In this document: positions 1-7,708 of the stretch, piece after piece
How positions within the stretch are numbered: the first letter of the stretch is position 1
How the letters are laid out: the number at the start of each line of letters is the position of its first letter
DNA from: Streptosporangiaceae bacterium
GTDB lineage: Bacteria; Actinomycetota; Actinomycetes; Streptosporangiales; Streptosporangiaceae
NCBI GenBank assembly: GCA_030041275.1
Contig: JASHOE010000239.1
Span: forward strand, 1-39,875
DNA: 39,875 nt
Direction of reading: 5' to 3'
Made by a program: the position numbers and the translations under genes
The notes under the pieces: generated by a model
Told to the model about the DNA's origin: nothing
Databases searched by the model: none
The model's input: only the letters and a program-made list of their open reading frames with translations

Positions 1-189
1 CTGGTGCCGACCAGGGCCAACGGCCAGCCCGCGTTCGGCCTCTACATCCGCGACCCGCACGCTCCGGTCGCGCACGCCAACGGGATCCTCGTGCTCACCC
101 TCGCGGGCAGCCAGATCAGCGCCGTGACCGGCTTCTTCGACAACAGCGTGCTGCCAATCTTCGGGCTCCCCCGGACGCTGCCTGATTGA
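1..189 (+). CDS. ECF sigma factor with SnoaL-like C-terminal domain, 3' end only
   Basis: Only the last 62 codons lie in the window; the gene enters from the left edge in frame and stops with TGA at 187-189. The visible part reads like the final strands of the SnoaL/NTF2-like domain found behind sigma-70 regions 2 and 4 in SigJ/SigG/ECF41-type factors. The key pattern is GQPAFGLY, then a VLTLAG strand, an FFDNSVLP segment and the ending FGLPRTLP. In this family the tail modulates sigma activity in place of a separate anti-sigma factor. The sigma regions themselves are outside the window, so family assignment rests on the tail alone. It faces the acyl-CoA dehydrogenase gene and is probably unrelated to it. 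Confidence 0.72.
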   Translation: MVPTRANGQPAFGLYIRDPHAPVAHANGILVLTLAGSQISAVTGFFDNSVLPIFGLPRTLPD

Positions 190-195
190 GGACCA

Positions 196-210
196 CCCTA
201 ACGGTTAGGG
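196..210 (+). terminator. short hairpin after the sigma-factor stop
   Basis: CCCTAA (196-201), loop CGG, TTAGGG (205-210): a perfect 6-bp stem seven bases after the stop codon, in the gap between convergent genes. There is no U-tract, which is common for actinobacterial terminators. A small palindromic protein-binding site is an alternative reading. Confidence 0.35.
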
Positions 211-345
211 GGTCAGCCAGCACCAACTCAGCACTATCGGGAACTGACGGGAACCAACCAGGAATAACGGGCAAACAGCCAAACGTCAGAAACCCGGTTA
301 CACCGGCCCTTTCAAGATCCGCACCAGCGCCACGACCTGCGGCTA

Positions 346-1581
346 TTACCGCACGTCAAGCCCGGTGACCGCCCTACCGATGATCATGCGCTGGATCTCC
401 GACGTGCCCTCGAAAATCGTGAAGATCTTGGCGTCGCGGTGCCAGCGCTCGACGGGATAGTCGCGGGTATAGCCGTTGCCGCCGAGGATCTGGATCGCCT
501 GCTCGGTGACTCGGACCGCAGTCTCTGCCGCGACGAGCTTGGAGATCGACCCCTCGGCGTGCTCGAACGAATGGCCGTGCCGGGCCATCCAGGCGGCTCG
601 CCAGGTCAGTAGCCGCGCCGCGTCCACTGCGGCGTGCATATCCGCGAGCTGGAAGGCGACACCCTGGTTCTGGCCGATGGGATGGCCGAATTGAACGCGC
701 TGCGTCGCGTACTCCGTCGCGAACTCAACGGCAGCCCGCGCGACCCCCACGGCCATCGCAGCCACGCTCGGCCGCGACTTCTCGAACGTCCGCATCGCTG
801 CCTGCTCGCCACCACGCTGGCCCTCGGCGATCCGCGCGAGCCGAGCATCGAGCCGGTCCTTGCCGCCGACGAGGCACCGGCCAGGGACCCGCACGTTATC
901 CAGGACTACCTCGGCTGTATGCGAGGCGCGGATGCCGTGCTTGCGGAACTTCTGACCCTGAGACAGGCCAGGCGTGCCGGGCGGAACGATGAACGTCGCC
1001 TGGCCGCGACTGCCGAGCGCAGGGTCAACCGAGGCGACGACGACATGGACATCAGCGATCCCGCCATTGGTGGCCCAGGTCTTCGTACCGTTCAGCACCC
1101 ACTGGTCAGTGGCCTGGTCGTAGACCGCCTTGGTGCGGATCGCGCTGACGTCGCTGCCGGCTTCAGGCTCCGACGAGCAGAAGGCACCGAGCTTGACATC
1201 CCCTGGGCTGCCGAACATTTCCGGCAGCCACTCGCCGATCTGCTCCGGAGTTCCGTTGCTCGACACCGCCACCGCGGCGAGGCCTGTCCCGGCCAGCGAC
1301 AACCCGATGCCCGCGTCACCCCAGAACAACTCTTCGAACGACACGACCATGCCGAGGCCGGTGGCTTCCATCCACTGAGTGGCAAAGAAGTCGAGCGAGT
1401 ACAGCCCGATCTTGGCCGCCTGCTCGAGGATGGGCCACGGAGTTTCCTCCCGCTCGTCCCACTCGGCGCCGGCAGGCCTGATCACGTCCTTCGCGAACTC
1501 GTGCACCCAGCTGCGGGTCTGTTTGACGTCCTCGGACAGCGCGAGCGAGAACCCGCCTGCGGACTTATCCGGACTGCTCAT
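346..1581 (-). CDS. acyl-CoA dehydrogenase
   Basis: This 411-residue, full-length flavoprotein of the acyl-CoA dehydrogenase family would catalyse alpha,beta-dehydrogenation of an acyl-CoA thioester in the cytoplasm, passing electrons to ETF. An all-alpha N-terminal domain begins around [17 protein letters not shown]. The middle beta domain carries [17 protein letters not shown] and TKTWATNGG, and the C-terminal helical domain ends with [16 protein letters not shown]. Glu391 in FEGTSEIQ sits where medium-chain dehydrogenases have their catalytic base. The ATG at 1581 follows GGGGAG with good spacing. The gene diverges from a crotonase-family gene across about 200 bp containing overlapping palindromes, so the two are probably co-regulated. 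Substrate chain length or branching cannot be told. Confidence 0.93.
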   Translation of the reverse strand: MSSPDKSAGGFSLALSEDVKQTRSWVHEFAKDVIRPAGAEWDEREETPWPILEQAAKIGLYSLDFFATQWMEATGLGMVVSFEELFWGDAGIGLSLAGTGLAAVAVSSNGTPEQIGEWLPEMFGSPGDVKLGAFCSSEPEAGSDVSAIRTKAVYDQATDQWVLNGTKTWATNGGIADVHVVVASVDPALGSRGQATFIVPPGTPGLSQGQKFRKHGIRASHTAEVVLDNVRVPGRCLVGGKDRLDARLARIAEGQRGGEQAAMRTFEKSRPSVAAMAVGVARAAVEFATEYATQRVQFGHPIGQNQGVAFQLADMHAAVDAARLLTWRAAWMARHGHSFEHAEGSISKLVAAETAVRVTEQAIQILGGNGYTRDYPVERWHRDAKIFTIFEGTSEIQRMIIGRAVTGLDVR

Positions 1582-1636
1582 CTCGCTCCCCGTATGACAC
1601 GTATCGCCCGGTCGGCAAGCCGCCCGGAGGCCTAAG

Positions 1637-1656
1637 TTACTGGCTAGTAATCTAGC
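1637..1656. promoter_or_regulatory. overlapping palindromes in the acyl-CoA dehydrogenase/crotonase divergent promoter
   Basis: Two inverted repeats share bases: TTACT-ggct-AGTAA (1637-1650) and GCTAG-taat-CTAGC (1643-1656). Both have perfect 5-bp arms and 4-nt spacers. They sit in the only divergent spacer serving the two fatty-acid-type genes. Such short-arm palindromes suit a TetR- or GntR-type dimer. No regulator gene of that kind is adjacent, so the binding protein is unknown. Confidence 0.5.
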
Positions 1657-1782
1657 TTAAACCGGGGCTGGTCTCGCGCGCTACACCCCAGGGTCACTAG
1701 TCTCCGATCCGGCCGATGGCCGCTGCTTCCGCGCAAGGGGCAGGTGACTGGCCACGAGTCAAACGGAAGGAAGCCGATCGAC

Positions 1783-2571
1783 ATGGACCTCGCCAGATAC
1801 CAGCACCTCAGTCTCGACCGGCAGCCCGGCGGCGTGCTACTGATCACGCTCAATCGGCCGGACGTGCTCAACGCCGCGCACGAGGAGATGCACAGCGAGC
1901 TCGCCACCATCTGGACTGACGTCAGTTCTGATGCCGACACGCGGGTTGCACTGGTCACCGGCGCGGGCCGCGCCTTTTCGGCGGGCGGCGACCTGGCGAT
2001 GGTCGAACGCCAGATCGGCAGCTACGAGCTGGTGACGCGGATGCTCAAGGAAATGGGCGACCTCGTCTACAACATGGCCAACTGCGAGAAGCCCATCGTG
2101 TCGGCCATCAACGGGGTGGCGGTGGGCGCCGGGCTCGTCGTGGCGTTGCTCGCCGACATCAGCATCTGCGCCGACGACGCACGCCTCGGCGACGGCCATG
2201 TTCGGCTCGGCGTTGCAGCGGGTGACCATGCCGCGATCATCTGGCCGCTGCTCTGCGGCCTGGCGAAGGCTAAGTACTACCTGCTGACCGGGGAGATGGT
2301 CTCGGGAACAGAGGCAGAGCGAATCGGCCTGGTGTCCAAGGCCCTGCCCCGCGAGCAGGTGCTGCCGGAGGCGATGCGCGTGGCCAGTCAGCTTGCGTCA
2401 GGCCCACAGCAGGCGATCCGGCTGACCAAGCGGGCCCTGAACGGCTGGCTGCGGACCGCTGGCCCGATCTTCGACCAGTCGGCCGCGTACGAGATGCTGA
2501 CTTTCCTCGGCGAGGACATCAAGGAAGGGCTGGCGTCGCTGCGGGAGAAGCGCGAGCCCCGCTTCAGCTAG
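1783..2571 (+). CDS. crotonase-superfamily protein lacking the hydratase glutamates
   Basis: This is a 262-residue crotonase-fold protein. The fold is clear from [10 protein letters not shown] (oxyanion-hole region), INGVAVGAG and the [22 protein letters not shown] segment. By-eye alignment to rat crotonase places Val where Glu144 belongs and His where Glu164 belongs. Simple enoyl-CoA hydration is therefore doubtful; isomerase, hydrolase, dehalogenase or lyase chemistry on an acyl-CoA is more likely. I chose ATG 1783 because GGAAGG precedes it. An upstream GTG at 1744 would add 13 residues with no homology-like sequence. It diverges from the acyl-CoA dehydrogenase gene and runs into the 3' end of the RamB-type gene with a 16-nt gap. 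Confidence 0.88.
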   Translation: MDLARYQHLSLDRQPGGVLLITLNRPDVLNAAHEEMHSELATIWTDVSSDADTRVALVTGAGRAFSAGGDLAMVERQIGSYELVTRMLKEMGDLVYNMANCEKPIVSAINGVAVGAGLVVALLADISICADDARLGDGHVRLGVAAGDHAAIIWPLLCGLAKAKYYLLTGEMVSGTEAERIGLVSKALPREQVLPEAMRVASQLASGPQQAIRLTKRALNGWLRTAGPIFDQSAAYEMLTFLGEDIKEGLASLREKREPRFS

Positions 2572-2587
2572 ACCACACTCGCAGAGC

Positions 2588-4060
2588 TCAGCTCGCCGCG
2601 TGGCGGTCTAGGAACTCGAAGACGTCGGTCTCGTCCACGCCCGGGAAGCTGCCCGACGGCAGCGCGAGCAGGATGTGCGAATGCGCCCGCGCCGACGGCC
2701 AGGCCATCCCTTCCCACCGTGTGGCCAGTGCCGCGGGGGGCCGCTGACAGCACTCGGGTGCCGGGCAGAACGATTTCATGCGCACCGTGGTGTCCCGTCC
2801 GCGGAACCAGCGCGAGTCCTCGTACCGGACACCCAGCGTCACTGCGAAGCCTCGTTCCCGTCCGGGGTCTACCAGGGCGGTGCACAGGTACGTGCCAGAC
2901 GGCGTGTCGGAGTACTGGAAGTACGGGCTGAACGGATCCGCCGCGGCGAACACCTGACGGCCCGACCAGCTACGGCACATCCGCTGCCCCTCGATCGCGC
3001 CGGTCGGGTCGGCCGGGAACACCACGCCGTCGTTCTCGTAAGCCTTGTAGATGATGCCGCCCTCGTCGTTCTTGACAAAGTGACAAGGTACGCCCAGGTG
3101 GTGCGTTGCGAGGTTAGTGAATCGGTGCGCGGCCATCTCGTAGGAGACAGAGAACACGTCCCGCAGGTCCTCGACCGCAAGGTCCCGTGCCTGCTTTGCG
3201 CTGCGGAGGAACGAGGCCGCTGCCTCCTCGGGAACGAGCACGGCCGCAGCGAAGTAGTTCGCCTCGACGCGCTGGCGCAGGAACTCGCCGAAGTCGGCGG
3301 GCACAGAGTGCCCGAGCACGAAGTGGCCGAGCGTTTGCAGCAGCACGGCCCGCGGGGTGTGCATGCCGAGCGACTCCTGCCGGAGGTAGATGCGCCGGTT
3401 GCGCAAGTCAGTCACTGACCGCGCGGAACGCGGCAGATCCTGGACGTAGCGGACCGAGAAGCCGTGGTGGTTTACCACGGCCAGCAGCATGCCCTGGGAC
3501 AGCGCGCCACCGGTGTACCCGACCGGAGCCAGCGCATCCGCAGCGGCCGCCTCGATGTCGGCGAAGTAGTTGCCGCGCGCGGACATCATCACGCGCAGCT
3601 CCGCGTTGGCGGCCCTGGCCTCCTCCGGCGTGGCGGTGGGCTTTAGCCGCTGGCGGCGCAGCTCGTCTTGCAGCGCGACAAGGTGCTCGAGCACGTCCGT
3701 CGGGACCTTCGCGCCGACACGCAACGCAGGCAGGCCAAGGTCAGCCAGCACCGGGTCACGCTGCGCCTCAGCGAACGCGACCTCGAGCTGCGCACGGCGG
3801 CTCGGCGGCTGCCGGCGCACCAGCTCATCTGGCGACACTGACAGTGCAGACGCCAGCGCCTCAATGAGCGACAGCTTCGGCTCGCGCCTGCCGTTCTCCA
3901 GCAGAGACAGTGCCGACGGAGCGCGGCCGACCCGCTCCCCCAGTTCGGTCAGCGTCAGTCCCCTGGCACGCCGGATGTGCCGGAGCCGTTGACCGAACAT
4001 GCCGAGGTCAAGACCCAAATCTGGCAAGGATCGCCGTTCTTCATTGATGAAAGTCGTCAC
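2588..4060 (-). CDS. ramB: RamB-type XRE regulator of acetate/glyoxylate metabolism
   Basis: This 490-residue regulator belongs to the short-chain fatty-acyl-responsive XRE group (ScfR/RamB). An XRE helix-turn-helix lies near residues 23-80 (LRHIRRARGLTLTELGERVG, then SALSLLENGRREPKLS). The central segment resembles the ImmA/IrrE metallopeptidase fold, with a degenerate LGHFVLGH in place of HExxH. The C-terminal DUF2083-like domain is Cys-containing (CPAPECC). In Corynebacterium and Mycobacterium, RamB represses or tunes isocitrate lyase; here it diverges directly from that gene, which supports the assignment. The GTG at 4060 has only a weak ribosome site and is embedded in tandem AAAGTGA-like repeats. 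An in-frame ATG 20 codons later is the alternative start. Confidence 0.88.
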   Translation of the reverse strand: MTTFINEERRSLPDLGLDLGMFGQRLRHIRRARGLTLTELGERVGRAPSALSLLENGRREPKLSLIEALASALSVSPDELVRRQPPSRRAQLEVAFAEAQRDPVLADLGLPALRVGAKVPTDVLEHLVALQDELRRQRLKPTATPEEARAANAELRVMMSARGNYFADIEAAAADALAPVGYTGGALSQGMLLAVVNHHGFSVRYVQDLPRSARSVTDLRNRRIYLRQESLGMHTPRAVLLQTLGHFVLGHSVPADFGEFLRQRVEANYFAAAVLVPEEAAASFLRSAKQARDLAVEDLRDVFSVSYEMAAHRFTNLATHHLGVPCHFVKNDEGGIIYKAYENDGVVFPADPTGAIEGQRMCRSWSGRQVFAAADPFSPYFQYSDTPSGTYLCTALVDPGRERGFAVTLGVRYEDSRWFRGRDTTVRMKSFCPAPECCQRPPAALATRWEGMAWPSARAHSHILLALPSGSFPGVDETDVFEFLDRHAAS

Positions 4061-4071
4061 TTTTTCACTTT
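4050..4071. promoter_or_regulatory. putative operator at the ramB start codon
   Basis: AAAGT-cgtc-ACTTT (4050-4063) is a perfect inverted repeat. A second CACTTT (4066-4071) lies eight bases after the first (4058-4063), so the minus strand reads as tandem AAAGTGA units. This spans the ramB start codon and borders the 128-bp spacer to isocitrate lyase. It is a natural autoregulation or shared-operator site for the adjacent regulator. The match to the corynebacterial RamB box is only partial (the AAAGT core). Confidence 0.4.
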
Positions 4072-4188
4072 AGATGAAGAGTATGAGAAATTCACGCCTT
4101 CCGGCTCTACCGCCGCCTGACGTATCCGGTGACCCTTGTTGACATCGGCTTTAACAAACCCGGGGACGACCGAACCAGGAGGACAGCA

Positions 4189-5526
4189 GTGAGCGACAGT
4201 CGCCTCGAGGGCACTCTCAACGGCACCGGCCGTACGACCTCGCTCCATGACCAGGCCGACGCGTTGCAGCATAACTGGGCGACCGATCCGCGCTGGGCTG
4301 GAATCGAGCGCACCTACGACGCCGCTGATGTGATCCGGCTGCGCGGCTCTGTTCAGGAGGAGCACACGCTCGCCCGGCTCGGTGCCGAGCGGCTGTGGTC
4401 ACTGCTGCAGGAAGACGGCTACGTGAATGCGCTCGGCGCACTGACCGGCAACCAGGCCGTTCAGCAGGTCAGGGCTGGCTTGCGGGCGATTTACCTGTCC
4501 GGCTGGCAGGTTGCCGCGGACGCGAACCTAGCTGGCCAGACGTACCCGGACCAGAGCTTGTATCCCGCCAACTCCGTTCCCGCGGTGGTCAGGCGGATCA
4601 ACAACGCGCTGCTGCGCGCCGACCAGATCACCTGGGCCGAGTCGGCAAACGAGGGCGCACCGCACTGGCTGGCACCCATTGTCGCCGATGCGGAAGCCGG
4701 GTTCGGCGGCGTACTGAACGCATACGAGCTGATGAAATCGATGATCGCAGCGGGAGCCGCCGGCGTGCACTGGGAGGACCAGCTCGCGTCCGAGAAGAAG
4801 TGCGGCCACCTCGGCGGCAAGGTGCTCATCCCTACCGGCCAGCACATCAAGACGCTTAACGCAGCACGACTGGCAGCCGACGTGTGCGGCGTGCCAAGCC
4901 TTGTCGTGGCTCGTACTGACGCCCAGGCGGCCACGCTGATCACCAGCGACGTCGACGAGCGGGATCTGCCGTTCATCACCGGCGAGCGCACCGCCGAGGG
5001 GTTCTACCGGGTGCGTAACGGGATCGAGTCTTGCATCGCGCGCGGTCTGGCCTATGCGCCGCACGCCGAGCTGCTCTGGATGGAGACCTCCACCCCCGAT
5101 CTCGCCGTCGCGCGCAAGTTCGCCGAGGCGATCAAGGCCGACTACCCGGACCAGATGCTGGCCTACAACTGCTCACCGTCATTCAACTGGCGCGCGCACC
5201 TGGACACCGCCACCATCGCGTCGTTCCAGCGGGAACTCGGCGCCATGGGGTACAAGTTCCAGTTCATCACTCTCGCCGGGTTCCACGCCCTCAACGAATC
5301 GATGTTCGCCCTCGCTCGCGGCTACGCAGACCGCGGCATGGCTGCCTACGTTGAACTGCAGGATGCCGAGTTCGCGGCCGAGGCCGACGGCTACACCGCA
5401 ACCCGGCACCAACGTGAGGTCGGCACCGGCTACTTCGACCTGGTGACCGCCGCGATCAGCCCGGACGCCTCGACCACGGCGCTCGCCGGGTCGACCGAGA
5501 GCGAGCAGTTCGCGGCGGCTCACTGA
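4189..5526 (+). CDS. aceA: isocitrate lyase
   Basis: Isocitrate lyase cleaves isocitrate to glyoxylate and succinate, the committed step of the glyoxylate shunt needed for growth on acetate or fatty acids. The protein is 445 residues, close to mycobacterial ICL1. The signature KKCGHLGGK is at residues 203-211, with Cys205 as the catalytic cysteine; the usual Met after His is Leu here. Other family landmarks are WATDPRW near the N-terminus, [21 protein letters not shown] and [11 protein letters not shown] 4189 was chosen because a perfect AGGAGG ends six bases upstream. A GTG at 4129 would add 20 residues before this site. It is divergent from the RamB-type regulator and followed by a strong hairpin. 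Confidence 0.96.
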   Translation: MSDSRLEGTLNGTGRTTSLHDQADALQHNWATDPRWAGIERTYDAADVIRLRGSVQEEHTLARLGAERLWSLLQEDGYVNALGALTGNQAVQQVRAGLRAIYLSGWQVAADANLAGQTYPDQSLYPANSVPAVVRRINNALLRADQITWAESANEGAPHWLAPIVADAEAGFGGVLNAYELMKSMIAAGAAGVHWEDQLASEKKCGHLGGKVLIPTGQHIKTLNAARLAADVCGVPSLVVARTDAQAATLITSDVDERDLPFITGERTAEGFYRVRNGIESCIARGLAYAPHAELLWMETSTPDLAVARKFAEAIKADYPDQMLAYNCSPSFNWRAHLDTATIASFQRELGAMGYKFQFITLAGFHALNESMFALARGYADRGMAAYVELQDAEFAAEADGYTATRHQREVGTGYFDLVTAAISPDASTTALAGSTESEQFAAAH

Positions 5527-5534
5527 CAGACGGC

Positions 5535-5574
5535 AGTGCCGCGGCGGCGCGTGCCTGGTCACCGCCGCGGCACT
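5535..5574 (+). terminator. strong terminator hairpin after isocitrate lyase
   Basis: AGTGCCGCGGCGG (5535-5547) and CCGCCGCGGCACT (5562-5574) form a perfect 13-bp GC-rich stem with a 14-nt loop, starting eight bases after the stop codon. There is no U-tract, as is usual in high-GC actinomycetes. Confidence 0.8.
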
Positions 5575-5602
5575 ATCTCATGCGCTGCCCCGTGCCGCTC
5601 GA

Positions 5603-5627
5603 ACTATAACCCCACTAGGGTTATAGT
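5603..5627. promoter_or_regulatory. perfect operator overlapping a leaderless promoter
   Basis: ACTATAACCC (5603-5612), spacer CACTA, GGGTTATAGT (5618-5627): perfect 10-bp arms. The right arm contains TATAGT (5622-5627), a good -10 hexamer only six bases before the ATG at 5634, so the transcript is probably leaderless. A repressor here would block RNA polymerase. The downstream gene begins with a ribbon-helix-helix motif, so autorepression is the simplest model. Confidence 0.72.
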
Positions 5628-5633
5628 GGTGTT

Positions 5634-6398
5634 ATGCCAAAGATAAACGTGTACCTGCCTGACGACCTCGCGGACGCGGTGAAGGATGCCGCGGTTCCCG
5701 TATCTGCCGTGTGTCAGCGCGCGCTGGAGCAGGCTGTCCGGCGCGTGACCGCGATCAGGGAGATCGCAGCCAGCCCCGGCCGCGAGGTGCCGGCCGGAAC
5801 GCCGGCGCTGCCACTGACGGCCCGGACCATGCGGATCCTGCAGGCCGCGGCGGCCACGGCCGCGGCCGGCGGGCTGCCGGAGATCGACGGCGAGCACCTG
5901 TTGCGCGCGATACTCGACGACCGCGACAGCATGGCGGTCCATGTGCTTGGTGCCCTCGACATCACCGTGCAGCAGGTACGCGCCCAACTCGATCGCCGGA
6001 CGCCGGACACCATCGGCGCGCCGCTGCCTGCCGGAGCGTCCCGACGGCTGGCTGCCGACCTTGCCCAGGCCTTCGAACTGGCCACCAATGAGTCATCCGG
6101 GCTGGGCAACAGCTACATCGGGACCGAGCATCTGCTGCTCGGCCTCGTCGGCGAGCCGGACGGGGTGGCCGGGCAGGCGCTGCGCTCGCTCGGCGCCGAC
6201 CTGCGGGCGACCAGACGTGCCGTGACGGCCGCGCTGGCCGGCTACTACGCGGGCTTCGCCGCGCACGCCCAGCGGTCGGCAGATGCCACCTCGGCAACCG
6301 AGCCTCAAGCGGCTGCCGGGGTCACCGCGGCGATCCGGGCCGCGCTGGAGCCCGCACTGGCCAGGATCGAGCGGCTGGAGACCCTGGTCGCACGCTGA
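5634..6398 (+). CDS. ribbon-helix-helix / Clp N-domain protein (ClpC2-like)
   Basis: The protein has 254 residues. Residues 1-40 (KINVYLPDDLADAVKDAA, then SAVCQRALEQAVRR) form a ribbon-helix-helix DNA-binding motif. Two Clp-N repeats follow: about 62-120 (ARTMRILQAA, DGEHLLRAIL) and about 135-200 (FELATNESSGLGNSYIGTEH, LLLGLVGEP). A short C-terminal helix (RIERLETLVAR) could be a coiled coil. There is no AAA+ ATPase module, so it is not an unfoldase. Size and layout resemble mycobacterial ClpC2 (Rv2667), which from memory binds ClpC1-targeting antibiotics. The perfect palindrome on its promoter implies self-regulation. I infer a sensor or decoy for ligands or degrons that bind the Clp N-domain, with transcription relieved on binding. 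Confidence 0.82.
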   Translation: MPKINVYLPDDLADAVKDAAVPVSAVCQRALEQAVRRVTAIREIAASPGREVPAGTPALPLTARTMRILQAAAATAAAGGLPEIDGEHLLRAILDDRDSMAVHVLGALDITVQQVRAQLDRRTPDTIGAPLPAGASRRLAADLAQAFELATNESSGLGNSYIGTEHLLLGLVGEPDGVAGQALRSLGADLRATRRAVTAALAGYYAGFAAHAQRSADATSATEPQAAAGVTAAIRAALEPALARIERLETLVAR

Positions 6399-6410
6399 TG
6401 ACCGGGAGCG

Positions 6411-6530
6411 CTACGCGCCGCCGGCCAGCCGCCCGATGACCAAGAGCCAGCCAAATCCTGCCGGGATGATGAGCCAGGCGGCGACCGCGGCGACGGGACG
6501 AAACGTCGGTGACCGGAGGCCGGGCGCCAC
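6411..6530 (-). CDS. possible 39-residue membrane peptide
   Basis: A GTG at 6530 opens a 39-codon frame ending in TAG at 6411. It encodes a short basic N-terminus, then a convincing hydrophobic helix (VAAVAAWLIIPAGFGWLL) and an IGRLAGGA tail. It lies downstream of the glycosyltransferase gene in the same direction. There is no clear ribosome site and the frame is closed upstream by a stop, so it may be a remnant or chance. The rest of 6399-6635 shows no convincing gene. Confidence 0.22.
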   Translation of the reverse strand: MAPGLRSPTFRPVAAVAAWLIIPAGFGWLLVIGRLAGGA

Positions 6531-6635
6531 GGCATGGCGACCGGGCCCGCGGGCTTGGCTCGCACGCCTCCAGTGTCAACTGCCCGGCGGCGCAGCACCG
6601 GCCCGGTTGCGCACTGGGGCGGTTTGCGCCGATCG

Positions 6636-7688
6636 TCACGCGCCTGGCGTCAGCCGACGGATCGCGACCCTGGCCTGATTGAGCGGTTCGAGTACGGAGT
6701 AAGCAAAGTAGGCGTCTCGCTCGACAAGCCGCAGCTTCGCGCCGCGCGGACCTGGCGGATGCCGGTAGGCGGCCGGCCGGTAGCGCACGAAGTCCTGGTG
6801 CATCCGCCGGAAGAACGCGCGCCGGTCCGGCCGCGGCACCAAGCCCGGCAGCCCGAACCTGCCGATACCGGGGCCGGTCGTTTCCAGCACGGAGGTGTAG
6901 TGCCAGATGGCGCGCTCGAATATGGCTGCGCGGACGGAATCGCTAACCGGCTGACCCGCGGCGTCCCGGCGGGCCAGCAATTCGAATACCTGGCGGTAGG
7001 CGTCGAAGACCGCCAGGTGCTGCCGACTCATGGTGGTCATGGCTGAGCCGGGCCGACGCCGGTAGCGATAGCACACCTGATCCACGGCGCCGATCAGGTC
7101 GGCCGACAGCAGCGCGGCGCAGGTGACAGCGATGTCCTCGTGGATACCGGCCGAGAAGCTCACCCCGAGGGCACGGAGGAAGTCACGCCGGTACAGCTTG
7201 CTCCACGCAGTCATGGTGAGGTTGATCAGGCCCGGCTCCGCGGCCAGCGTGCAGCCCTGCGGCGGCGCCATCTTAAGTAGCGAGCGGCCCGGGTTCGGCA
7301 CGGTGCGACCTGGCAGTCCATGCCAGGTCTCCCAGTCGACCAGCAGCACATCCGGCTTGACCGCCGCCAGCACGCCGCCGACCGCCGCCAGGGCGCCTTC
7401 GGTCAGCGCGTCGTCGCCATCAACGAACCAGACGTAGTCCCCCGTGGCTGCCGCCAGACCCAGGTTGCGGGCGTGCCCTTGGCCGTGGTTGCCCGCCAGG
7501 CGGATCACCCGCAGCCGCGGATCGGCCGCGGCGCGGTCAGCCAGAATCTGCCCGGCCGCGTCCGGCGAGGCGTCGTCAATCGCGATCACCTCGAGGTCAG
7601 GGTCACCGCTGGCCAGGATCGAGTCGAGGCAGCACGGCAGGAACTCGGCTACGTCGTACACCGGGACGACGACAGAGATCCGCGCCAT
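6636..7688 (-). CDS. family 2 glycosyltransferase
   Basis: This 350-residue GT-A fold enzyme would transfer a sugar from an activated nucleotide donor. The N-terminus ISVVVPVYDVAEFLPCCLDS is the classic GT2 opening. IDDASPD supplies the first acidic pair and VWFVDGDDAL the metal-binding DXD. The C-terminal half (HYTSVLETTG, RRAFFRRMHQDFVRY) resembles the GT2 modules placed beside or fused to CDP-glycerol glycerophosphotransferases, suggesting teichoic-acid-like or other wall glycopolymer work. It starts 20 nt after the MMPL exporter gene and is probably in the same transcript. There is no transmembrane segment, so it is cytoplasmic or peripheral. Donor and acceptor are unknown. Confidence 0.88.
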   Translation of the reverse strand: MARISVVVPVYDVAEFLPCCLDSILASGDPDLEVIAIDDASPDAAGQILADRAAADPRLRVIRLAGNHGQGHARNLGLAAATGDYVWFVDGDDALTEGALAAVGGVLAAVKPDVLLVDWETWHGLPGRTVPNPGRSLLKMAPPQGCTLAAEPGLINLTMTAWSKLYRRDFLRALGVSFSAGIHEDIAVTCAALLSADLIGAVDQVCYRYRRRPGSAMTTMSRQHLAVFDAYRQVFELLARRDAAGQPVSDSVRAAIFERAIWHYTSVLETTGPGIGRFGLPGLVPRPDRRAFFRRMHQDFVRYRPAAYRHPPGPRGAKLRLVERDAYFAYSVLEPLNQARVAIRRLTPGA

Positions 7689-7708
7689 CGCGCTGGCCCG
7701 CTTGCCCG

